DNA from: Verrucomicrobiota bacterium | Lineage (GTDB): Bacteria; Verrucomicrobiota; Verrucomicrobiia; Verrucomicrobiales; DEV007 | Reading direction: 5' to 3' | NCBI GenBank assembly: GCA_963205275.1 | Contig: CAUJIH010000013.1 | Coordinates: 1-64,000 of the forward strand | DNA: 64,000 nucleotides | Shown: positions 50,945-58,447 of the stretch, piece after piece | Numbering within the stretch: position 1 is the first letter of the stretch | Layout: each line of letters starts with the position of its first letter | The notes under the pieces: model-generated | What the model was told of the DNA's origin: nothing | Database searches by the model: none | What the model saw: only the letters and a program-made list of their open reading frames with translations | Program-made: the position numbers and the translations under genes

Positions 50945-51958
50945 ATGCCATTTGATTTGATTCGAACGACTTTTCTGTTTCTAGCCCCCATTGCCACCCT
51001 CCCTTCCCTGCACGCCGACTTTCTGTGGACCGATAGTCCCGGAAAATACCTGGAACTGAGCAATGACGGAAAGCCTGTCGCCCGATACGTCTATGAACCG
51101 CTCGATGCCAGCACGCCCGAGCGCCGAGACGAAACATCCAAGCCCTATTGCCAAGTCTACTTTTTTCAATGGAATCACTACGGTGAACTCCTCACGAAGG
51201 GGTCCGAAGGCGACTTCCCTCAGCAGCGTGGCATTTTTTACGGATTCAATCGCATCTCCTATCAGGACGCTGCCGGAAAACAGCACAACTATGTCGATAC
51301 TTGGCATTGTAGGAATGCTGCAGAAGTTCACCGTCGCTTCACCGACCAGCAGGCAGGAAAGGATGATGCCTCCTTCACCTCTGAAATCGACTGGATCGGG
51401 GATGACGATCTACCCTTCGCCACAGAGTCGCGGACCATGCGTTTCTCCTTCGTCGGCGCGGACACACTCATCGATTTCGACTCCGTTCTGACTCCGCGCT
51501 TCGATGAACTCCTGCTCGACGGAGATCCTCACATGGCCGGCTTTCAGTTCCGCGCTCACCGCGACGTCGGGGAAAAATACGCCAATGCCACCTACTTCAT
51601 CCGTCCTGTCACAGGAATCGGTCGACCAGGCACGGCGATTAACTGGAGTCCGAAGAACGATACTGCCCAAACTCGTGATCTCCCGTGGAAAGCCATGTGC
51701 ATCACTCTACGGGATACTCAGATCACGATCAGCTATCTCGATCACCCGGAGAATCCCAAACCCGTCCGAGCCAGCGAGCGTCCGTATGGTCGCTTCGGAA
51801 CCTGCTTCACCACCACCGTTAAAAAAAGCAGCCCCCTCCGAGTGCGCTATCGCCTAGTCATTCATCCCGGCGAGTATGAAACCGGTGATGAAATCGCAGC
51901 CCTCTTCAAAGCCTGGCTTGCGAAAAGCCCGGCGAAGGATCAGAGTCAAAAGCCCTGA
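50945..51958 (+). CDS. DUF6807 (PmoA-named) family exported protein
   Basis: A 337-aa exported protein (signal to about Ala24) of the family misleadingly named methane oxygenase PmoA, now DUF6807. Members are abundant in PVC and Bacteroidetes polysaccharide loci and are unrelated to particulate methane monooxygenase. Family motifs are VARYVYEPLDAS, PQQRGIFYGFNRI, DTWHCRNA, RFDELLLDGDPHMAGFQ and PYGRFGTCF. It is downstream of a sulfatase (20-base gap) and its TGA overlaps the ATG of the DUF58 gene by one base. A second paralogue is encoded at 61.6-62.7 kb. The biochemical function is unknown. Confidence 0.85.
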   Translation: MPFDLIRTTFLFLAPIATLPSLHADFLWTDSPGKYLELSNDGKPVARYVYEPLDASTPERRDETSKPYCQVYFFQWNHYGELLTKGSEGDFPQQRGIFYGFNRISYQDAAGKQHNYVDTWHCRNAAEVHRRFTDQQAGKDDASFTSEIDWIGDDDLPFATESRTMRFSFVGADTLIDFDSVLTPRFDELLLDGDPHMAGFQFRAHRDVGEKYANATYFIRPVTGIGRPGTAINWSPKNDTAQTRDLPWKAMCITLRDTQITISYLDHPENPKPVRASERPYGRFGTCFTTTVKKSSPLRVRYRLVIHPGEYETGDEIAALFKAWLAKSPAKDQSQKP

Positions 51959-52881
51959 TGAAAACACGCAAACCCCCATCACAGGATCAGGAGGGATCAA
52001 ACATCGTCGAGATTCTTCGCAAAGTGCGCCGGATCGAACTGCGCACGCGCGGACTCGTCCGTGAGAGCTTTGGCGGTGAATACCACAGCAGCTTCAAGGG
52101 TGAAGGAATCGATTTCGAGGACTTTCGTGAATATCAGCCAGGGGACGAAGTACGCGCCATCGACTGGAACGTCACCGCACGACTCGGTGCACCTTATGTG
52201 AAGAAATTCACTGAAGAGCGTGAAATGACCGTTCTTCTCTGCGTCGATATCAGTGCTTCCGGCGATTATGGCAGCTTGGGACCGAGCAAACGCGAGTTCA
52301 TGGCGGAAGTCGCCGCTCTTTTTGCCTTCAGCGCTCTGCAGAATAAGGATAAGGTCGGGCTCGTCCTGTTTACTGATAAAGTGGAACTTTACGTCCCTCC
52401 GAAAAAGGGCGTTGCACATACCTTGCGTCTCGTGCGAGAGGTGTTGCAGCACGCGCCCTCTGGGCACTCTACCTCGTTGAAACACCTCGTCGATCTGCTG
52501 AAAAACACCATTCGACGACGTGCTCTCGTCTTCCTGATCTCTGATTTCCTCTTTCCGGAGCAGCTCGGGAATGATCTACGCATCGTCAATCGCAAGCACG
52601 ATCTCGTCGCTGTTCAGGTCAGCGATCCGGCAGAACTCGCGCTCCCCAACGTCGGGAGGGTTTGCCTCGAAGATCCGGAAACGGGCCGACAGGTCGAGAT
52701 TAATACCTCTCGCGCTCGCGTCCGTGCCGCCTATGTCGCCGCTGCTCGTCGTTGGCAGGAGGAGATCGACACCCAGTTCAGCCAGCTCGCCGTGGATAAG
52801 ATCACCCTGCGCACCGATCAAGAATATCATCCAGTAATCCACGGCTTTTTTAGGCGTCGTCAGCGGCGAAAGGTTGGGTAA
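51958..52881 (+). CDS. DUF58-domain protein (vWA-like, Bat/MoxR-type)
   Basis: A 307-aa cytosolic protein with the DUF58 signature (GIDFEDFREYQPGDEVRAIDWN) and a vWA-like MIDAS pattern (LLCVDISASGDYGS). DUF58 proteins normally work with a MoxR AAA+ ATPase and Bat proteins in envelope or metal-insertion tasks. It starts by overlapping the upstream DUF6807 stop and is followed after 21 bases by a DUF4381-like protein. No MoxR gene is in the window, so the pair is incomplete here. Confidence 0.92.
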   Translation: MKTRKPPSQDQEGSNIVEILRKVRRIELRTRGLVRESFGGEYHSSFKGEGIDFEDFREYQPGDEVRAIDWNVTARLGAPYVKKFTEEREMTVLLCVDISASGDYGSLGPSKREFMAEVAALFAFSALQNKDKVGLVLFTDKVELYVPPKKGVAHTLRLVREVLQHAPSGHSTSLKHLVDLLKNTIRRRALVFLISDFLFPEQLGNDLRIVNRKHDLVAVQVSDPAELALPNVGRVCLEDPETGRQVEINTSRARVRAAYVAAARRWQEEIDTQFSQLAVDKITLRTDQEYHPVIHGFFRRRQRRKVG

Positions 52882-52902
52882 TCAGCTCTTTTTCACCTAC
52901 TC

Positions 52903-53487
52903 ATGATGGCTGCCCTCTCTCTCCTGTTCGCCCAGATGCCTCCGGCATCGAACGCGCCGTCTTCTGGCAAAGCCGATGCGAGTCAGATCTACGATATCGA
53001 ATTACCGACTCAGCCTTTTTCTTACGGCCCCTGGATCACGGGTGGCCTTCTCGCCCTCCTTCTGATCGCAGCCCTAGGTGCCGCGCTTTATTTTGCCCTC
53101 CGCAAGAAATCACCTCGCTCTCTTTCGCCTTCTCAGCGTATCCGACGCTCCCTTTCGAGGCTCGAACGGCACATAGAACAGCTCCCGCCGAACCGCTTTG
53201 CACTCGACCTCTCGGACGCTCTCAAAGATTACTTCTCAGGTCGATATCAAGATCGCGTTCGCTATGAAACTGCCGAGGAATTCCTCACTCGTCTCTCCCG
53301 AGACGATCTCGCCTTTCCCACTCAGGCGCAGCAGGGACTCGTTCGTTTTCTCTCCGATGCCGAGATGCTGAAATTTGGTCGTCCTGCCGATGCCGAGCAG
53401 CGAAAGCGTCCCCTCCTCGATCAGGCTTACCTACTGATCGATCTATGTGAAACGATCAACGGTTCATCTCCAGCAATCTCCCGCTAA
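52903..53487 (+). CDS. DUF4381-like single-pass membrane protein
   Basis: A 194-aa protein that follows DUF58. A short N-terminal exported segment (possible signal) is followed by one transmembrane helix (about 47-67, GGLLALLLIAALGAALYFAL). A cytosolic helical domain (RIRRSLSRLERHIEQL, LSDALKDYFSGRYQ, YETAEEFLTRLSRDD) resembles the DUF4381 partner encoded with DUF58 in Bat-type operons. The match is by architecture and neighbour, not by a diagnostic residue. It probably links the DUF58 complex to the membrane. Confidence 0.75.
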   Translation: MMAALSLLFAQMPPASNAPSSGKADASQIYDIELPTQPFSYGPWITGGLLALLLIAALGAALYFALRKKSPRSLSPSQRIRRSLSRLERHIEQLPPNRFALDLSDALKDYFSGRYQDRVRYETAEEFLTRLSRDDLAFPTQAQQGLVRFLSDAEMLKFGRPADAEQRKRPLLDQAYLLIDLCETINGSSPAISR

Positions 53488-53544
53488 CTAGGCGTTATTT
53501 CGTCTCTTGTGTCATCGTCGGTTCGCGTGTTTCATTCATCCGTT

Positions 53545-53991
53545 ATGAAGTCACTCGTTCTTCTTACCCTCTCCTGCTCGCTAGTTCTGCTTCTCACCGG
53601 ATGTGGCCCCTTTGAACGACAGTGGAAACAGGCCGTCGCTGCCTATCGAGCGGGACAAACCACCTCCCCCATCGGCCCTTGGGAAGGTACCTGGAAGACC
53701 GTGACCAATGGTCATACGGGCAAACTGCGCGCCGTCGTCACTGCCCCTGAGAATTCAAAAGACGACTATCAGTTCCGCTACCACGCCACTTTTAAGAAAA
53801 ATCTCTCTGCTGGTTACACCGCTCATTTTCCGGTAACACGTAGCGGCAGCACCTATCGCGTAGATGGGCAGCAGAAACTCCCACTCTATGGCACCTTTCG
53901 CCACCAAGCGATCATTACCAGAGATCGCTTCAATGCCACCTATTCCAGCAAAAAGGGAGAAATCGGTTCCTTTGAGATGAAGCGTCCTTAG
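53545..53991 (+). CDS. Lipoprotein of unknown function
   Basis: A 148-aa lipoprotein starting at ATG 53545: signal MKSLVLLTLSCSLVLL with lipobox LLTGC. The mature part is a small beta-rich domain (IGPWEGTWKTVTNGHTGKL, then RAVVTAP, YQFRYHATFKKN and NATYSSKKGEIGSF) like the lipocalin/fatty-acid-binding-like folds of small lipoproteins. Upstream in-frame extension would hide the signal peptide. It is downstream of the DUF58/DUF4381-like pair (57-base gap) and may be cotranscribed. Confidence 0.78.
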   Translation: MKSLVLLTLSCSLVLLLTGCGPFERQWKQAVAAYRAGQTTSPIGPWEGTWKTVTNGHTGKLRAVVTAPENSKDDYQFRYHATFKKNLSAGYTAHFPVTRSGSTYRVDGQQKLPLYGTFRHQAIITRDRFNATYSSKKGEIGSFEMKRP

Positions 53992-54032
53992 AGCCTAGCC
54001 CCGACCTCGTTAATCTCGTGAATTTTTCAACC

Positions 54033-56828
54033 ATGAGCCGCCTTTCACGCTCTCGTTCCACTCTGTTTTATGTCCTTGCTGCTCTCGCCTTTCTGGGAAC
54101 GGTAAAAGCAGCGGACATCACAGACGATTTCTCTCAAGGTGGCTGGGAATTATTTCCAACTACTCCTGGCAAAATCGATGTCAAGAAGGGCAGTCTCACG
54201 CTGGCTGTAACCAACACCGATCACCAGTGGATCACGGCCAGTCGAGTCATCGAAGTGAATCTCGATCAAAACCCGATCTTTCTCGTCGATGTCGCTGAAG
54301 GATCTTATCGAGGATCGGTTAAATTAATTCGCAAGGATACTCGAGACAAACAGGAGGTAGTCAATATCGAAGGTCCCGGGCTCTACGCCATCGATCTGGG
54401 GAGTCGTTTCAAGTGGACAGGTACGACGCAGATCGAAGTCTGCCTCTATGCTTTCGGTCAGGGACAAAGCATCACATATCAGCAGGTCCGCTTTGTTGAG
54501 ATCCTGTCGGATCAGGATAAAACTCGCATCGCGGCTCGAACACCGCCGGCAGACATCACGATGAAGGAGCTTCCGACCTTCCACGTCGAGCCCTTGTTCA
54601 ACACTTGCTCGGTCTATTACACCCACTCCAAAGAATTGTCGAAAACACCGATCACTCGCTTTCGAGAAAAAGAGGGGGCTTGGCAGACCGCATTCCCGCT
54701 GATTCATTTTCCGAAATCTAGCATGTATCGTGGTAGTATCGTCAATCTGAAGGAAAATACCGAGTATGATCTGGAGTTACTAGACGCAGACGGAAAAATA
54801 CTACAGCAGACGACATTTCGCACTTGGAACAGTGAAGTCCCCATTGCCCGAACCATCACGCTGAGCCAAAAAGACGTCGTTAACGGGCAGCTCTTCATTC
54901 AGGAATCCGGTACGCCCGACGGCTGGATTCGCTATACCGCCCCCGATGGAGTCGTGCTCCAAGGCGGTCCCAAAAGTCCGATGATCAGCTTGCAGAATAA
55001 GAAATATATCCTGCTCGAAGGGTTGACGCTGCGAGGAAGCGAGGGCATGCAAAGCGTGATCGTCCTCGATCAGTGCGAGCATGTCCGCATCGTCAATTGC
55101 GACATCGCTCACTGGGGACGACTCGGCACCCAGCGATTCGACCTCGATGGGAAATTCTATTTAGACAAAAACAGAGCTGTCAACTGGGACGCGGCTATCC
55201 GTATCGGCAAGAGCATCGGGACAGTCGTCGAGCGCTGCTGGATTCACGATGCCATCTCTGCAGCCAATTCTTGGTATTACTCTCATCCTGCTGGTCCAGA
55301 GGCGGTCGGAATCGATAAACCTCGCTCCACCGTTCTTCGCTATAACGACTTCGTCGGTAGTGATAAGCATCGCTGGAATGACGTCGTCGAGGGAACCGGA
55401 AATTATCATAGCGATGGCGGTTTTAACCGTGATGCGGACATCTACGGTAGCTTTCATTGCTTCGCTAACGATGACGCCATCGAGATCGACGGGGGGCAGA
55501 ATAACGTTCGAGTCTTTCGCAATCGCTTCGAAGGCTACCTCTGTGGAGTGAGCATTCAGGGCTGCATGACCAGCCCGTCTTATGTCTTCCAAAACCTGTT
55601 CTACAACTGGGGAGACGAACGCGAATATCCCGGATATAACATCAAAACATCCTCCCACGACAATGGACCGAATGCAGTCTCCTTCCTTTTCAACAATACC
55701 GTCTATCCTCCGAATCCAGCGCGACCAGGTCGCGATCTCTCTCATGTGGAAGACGTCGGGATCACCGCTCTGAATAATATCTTCTCGACTCCGGGAGCAA
55801 TCTCTGGAGTCGCCAAATCTCCCCGATCCCGTAACGACTACAATCTTGTCTCTACGGCGGACTCAGGTCCTGAAGCGCACGGGATCGTCGGACTCCCTGA
55901 CTACATGGATTCGGAGGCAGGTCTGTTCCAGCTACGCTCCGGATCGAAAGGGCTGAAGCACGGTACCCCGATTCCCAACTTTACACCAGACGGTACCCAA
56001 GCAGTGGATATAGGAGCCTACCAGAGCGGTTCAGACCTCGTCCTACCGGAGCGCCCGATTCCAGTCTTTCTAGACCGCTACCAACTTCACTTTTCACCGG
56101 ATGAGGTCAACGCCGCAGCAGAAAAAACCGTAGAAGTATCTGTGACCGACAATGGCTTTGCCAGCGACTGGCGGATCGCACAGAACGACGATTTCGACTG
56201 GTTTACAGTCAGCCCAGATCGGGGAATGATGAAATCGAGTGATAAGTTTCACGTCACCGTGAAACTGATTCCCGAGAAGATGAAAGAACGCTCCCTTTAT
56301 TCCGGAGCCTTCCTCGTTCGCCTAGCGAACGGATTCTCCCGTCCGGTGACGATCTATGCCAGAACCGATTACGTCCAGCCGATCAAACCGGATACCAAAG
56401 CCTTCGTCGCATGGATCGAGGCCGAAACACCCTCAGGAGGCTCATCTCCCAAAGTAGTCTCCGATCCCCTCGCCTCGGGTGGGAAATGCATCGAGTTGTC
56501 GAAAACAAAGAACGGTGCACCCATCGAATATCGATTCTCAGTTCCTGCCGACGACCACTACATCGTGCTGATGCGCATCCGCTCCGACGATTCGTCTGCG
56601 TCCAAGGATGCCCTGCGCTTCAGTCTAGACGATCAGGAACCGGGCCGATGTTCCTTGCGAGTCAAACCCGACTGGAGCTGGTGTATGGCGGCACAAACGG
56701 GAAGTTATTTTACCTGTCTTCAATCCTTTCAATTGAGTGCCGGAGAGCACCTGATCCGCATCATTCCGCGCCAGTCGCTGTCTCTCGATATGATCGCGGT
56801 GACTCCAAATCCGAAGCCTTTTGAATAG
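54033..56828 (+). CDS. Large exported right-handed beta-helix protein with C-terminal beta-sandwich domains
   Basis: A 931-aa exported protein (signal peptide ending VKAADI). An N-terminal beta-sandwich (about 30-170) is followed by a fibronectin-like segment. Residues about 270-660 form a parallel beta-helix of the pectate-lyase/polysaccharide-lyase type (LLEGLTLRGSEGMQSV, VRIVNCDIAHWG, TVVERCWIHDAIS, ANDDAIEIDGGQNNVRVFRN), with the conserved Asn/Asp ladder common to surface lyases and hydrolases. A BACON-like segment (VEVSVTDNGFASDWRI) and a CBM35-like domain (AWIEAETPSGGSS) complete the protein. It is likely a polysaccharide lyase or binding protein. Confidence 0.8.
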   Translation: MSRLSRSRSTLFYVLAALAFLGTVKAADITDDFSQGGWELFPTTPGKIDVKKGSLTLAVTNTDHQWITASRVIEVNLDQNPIFLVDVAEGSYRGSVKLIRKDTRDKQEVVNIEGPGLYAIDLGSRFKWTGTTQIEVCLYAFGQGQSITYQQVRFVEILSDQDKTRIAARTPPADITMKELPTFHVEPLFNTCSVYYTHSKELSKTPITRFREKEGAWQTAFPLIHFPKSSMYRGSIVNLKENTEYDLELLDADGKILQQTTFRTWNSEVPIARTITLSQKDVVNGQLFIQESGTPDGWIRYTAPDGVVLQGGPKSPMISLQNKKYILLEGLTLRGSEGMQSVIVLDQCEHVRIVNCDIAHWGRLGTQRFDLDGKFYLDKNRAVNWDAAIRIGKSIGTVVERCWIHDAISAANSWYYSHPAGPEAVGIDKPRSTVLRYNDFVGSDKHRWNDVVEGTGNYHSDGGFNRDADIYGSFHCFANDDAIEIDGGQNNVRVFRNRFEGYLCGVSIQGCMTSPSYVFQNLFYNWGDEREYPGYNIKTSSHDNGPNAVSFLFNNTVYPPNPARPGRDLSHVEDVGITALNNIFSTPGAISGVAKSPRSRNDYNLVSTADSGPEAHGIVGLPDYMDSEAGLFQLRSGSKGLKHGTPIPNFTPDGTQAVDIGAYQSGSDLVLPERPIPVFLDRYQLHFSPDEVNAAAEKTVEVSVTDNGFASDWRIAQNDDFDWFTVSPDRGMMKSSDKFHVTVKLIPEKMKERSLYSGAFLVRLANGFSRPVTIYARTDYVQPIKPDTKAFVAWIEAETPSGGSSPKVVSDPLASGGKCIELSKTKNGAPIEYRFSVPADDHYIVLMRIRSDDSSASKDALRFSLDDQEPGRCSLRVKPDWSWCMAAQTGSYFTCLQSFQLSAGEHLIRIIPRQSLSLDMIAVTPNPKPFE

Positions 56829-56856
56829 AAGTAGTCCCTTCAGACTCTCGATTTCG

Positions 56857-57768
56857 CTATCGACTTGTTCTCGTAGAATTGCTCATCCAAGATAAATCCC
56901 GATCGATCACTAATTCCGTCATCTCGGCGTGATGTGTGTTCTTCATCGCAATTGGCTTCGCTTGTAGTCCGTATTTCCGAGCCAACTCTCTGACCTCATC
57001 CGTGTGATCGTAGGTCATGATAAAGTCACCAGCCAAGGCACAGCATTCCTGAAAGAGCCGTTCGTGATCCATTTGAAAATGAGTGTAAAGCCTAGCTCCC
57101 GCTCGCTTTCCACCGACCGTATAGGGTGGGTCAATGAAATAAACCGTTTCAAGTTCTCCCCGAAACTCTTTGAACACGGTAAAGGCATCTCTTTGCTGAA
57201 AAGTCATTCGGGCAAGAATCACGTTCATCGCATTGATTCGCCTAGCGAGAGTCTCAGGGTACCATCGCGACAGTATCCCTTTTCCTGCTTCTCCGTATTT
57301 CAAAAAGCCCGAGCCAGCAGCAAGAATTCCACCGTGACACACCCGATTTTTCAGGATGGTTTGGAATGCCTTATCCCTTCGGTTTTTCGAAGGGATGGAA
57401 AGTTCATGAACGATACTCTCTCGTGAAGCCGCAAACTTTCGAATACGATTCGCCAGCCATTCCCCCTCTCCCGAGAAAATCGTCTCCCAAACTGATGCAA
57501 CCTGATCGTCCAGTTCGATCATCAGAACAGAATCCGCTAATCCTTCGAAAGCAGCCGTTAAAGAAATAATCCCTCCCCCAGCGAACGGTTCAATTAACCG
57601 CTTTGGTTTCTTGGGACGACTTCTCAGCCACTCTCTCAGTCTCGGCACGAACCAAGTCTTTCCGCCAGGGTAGCGAAACGGGCTTCGCTGCGGAACAGAG
57701 GCGACGTTAACCGGGCGATCAGAAGATTGAACGTCATGTTCAAAGAGTTCCTGTTGTACAAGGCGCAT
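56857..57768 (-). CDS. D12-class DNA N6-adenine methyltransferase (Dam-like)
   Basis: A 303-aa DNA adenine methylase. Conserved motifs in order are FRYPGGKTW (motif X), EPFAGGG (SAM-binding motif I), IELDDQVASVWETI and the catalytic DPPY (motif IV). The C-terminal MTELVIDRDLSW completes the domain. ATG 57768 is more probable than an upstream TTG. A 78-codon gene ends two bases before it. No restriction endonuclease gene is adjacent, so it is an orphan methyltransferase or an R-M remnant. Locally AT-rich DNA relative to the flanks hints at transfer. The recognition site cannot be read from the sequence. Confidence 0.9.
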   Translation of the reverse strand: MRLVQQELFEHDVQSSDRPVNVASVPQRSPFRYPGGKTWFVPRLREWLRSRPKKPKRLIEPFAGGGIISLTAAFEGLADSVLMIELDDQVASVWETIFSGEGEWLANRIRKFAASRESIVHELSIPSKNRRDKAFQTILKNRVCHGGILAAGSGFLKYGEAGKGILSRWYPETLARRINAMNVILARMTFQQRDAFTVFKEFRGELETVYFIDPPYTVGGKRAGARLYTHFQMDHERLFQECCALAGDFIMTYDHTDEVRELARKYGLQAKPIAMKNTHHAEMTELVIDRDLSWMSNSTRTSR

Positions 57769-57770
57769 GT

Positions 57771-58007
57771 TCAATACGGCGGTTCAATGGTTCGATTAAT
57801 CGGAGGTGACTCAAGTTTTTCATCTACCTTCGACTGAAGTAATGCGAGGAAATTCTCTACTTTACCAACCTTTGGCCGTGTGATCACATTTAACGAATCA
57901 GAAAACCGAGTATAAACCGTCCTATTTTTCACCAGTCGGAGCGCTCCGGTCTGATCCGGCTGAAGATCATAAATGAACCAAGTGGGGCCACAATGGAAAT
58001 GGATCAC
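57771..58007 (-). CDS. Small protein upstream of the adenine methylase, function unknown
   Basis: A 78-aa frame starting at GTG 58007 directly after an in-frame TAA. The sequence WFIYDLQPDQTGALRLVKNRTVYTRF looks like the core of a folded domain, yet the N-terminus is abrupt, so it could be the tail of a decayed larger gene. Its stop is two bases before the methylase start, indicating coupling. There are no helix-turn-helix or nuclease motifs. It may be a leftover of a restriction partner or an unrelated small protein. Confidence 0.45.
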   Translation of the reverse strand: MIHFHCGPTWFIYDLQPDQTGALRLVKNRTVYTRFSDSLNVITRPKVGKVENFLALLQSKVDEKLESPPINRTIEPPY

Positions 58008-58092
58008 CTTTTACGAGTGCGGGATCGAATTTTCTCACACTTCGCAAACTTACTCTCTGGCTCAGGCCAATATCGTCAGCAGACCTAGGCAC

Positions 58093-58371
58093 CTACAGAA
58101 GCCACAAAAATGCCTTCACAACAGCGGCGAGGATCCCGGTCACACCGAGAATAATTGAGGCCGTGCTGAGGCAGCCTCCGCGACGCTTGGGAGAGAATGC
58201 GAGGATGGCGCCCAGCACACCGAATAAGATCGCAAAAATTGCCAGAAGAAAACCAGCGAACGCACCAACAAAAAAGCTACCACCTGCAAGAACAACCGAC
58301 AGGATCGAGGGAATACTGTACGTCTCAAGAGAACTCGAACCAGAAGAGGAAGATTGAGGAGCATTACTCAT
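58093..58371 (-). CDS. Small membrane protein (DUF4190-like)
   Basis: A 92-aa protein with a Ser-rich soluble N-terminus (residues 1-18) and three hydrophobic segments: about 22-45, 47-60 and 75-92. A Gly/Ala pattern and a short Lys/Arg-Arg-Gly loop sit between segments two and three, the organisation of DUF4190-type proteins. It follows the DUF1592-type gene on the minus strand (76-base gap), in the place where a DUF1552 partner would often occur. Function unknown. Confidence 0.7.
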   Translation of the reverse strand: MSNAPQSSSSGSSSLETYSIPSILSVVLAGGSFFVGAFAGFLLAIFAILFGVLGAILAFSPKRRGGCLSTASIILGVTGILAAVVKAFLWLL

Positions 58372-58447
58372 TCACTCATTTTGATACGCTAGCAGCCCTC
58401 TGTCGAGAATTGAATTGCACAAAATCGCACCACTCTACAGAAGCTCC

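Noticed and set aside
50945-51958. Methane monooxygenase (PmoA) function
   Set aside because: The PmoA name attached to this family is historical; there are no membrane helices or copper motifs of particulate methane monooxygenase.
56857-58371. A complete restriction-modification or phage defence system around the adenine methylase
   Set aside because: No nuclease, helicase or toxin gene is adjacent; only the methylase, a fragment-like protein and a membrane protein.
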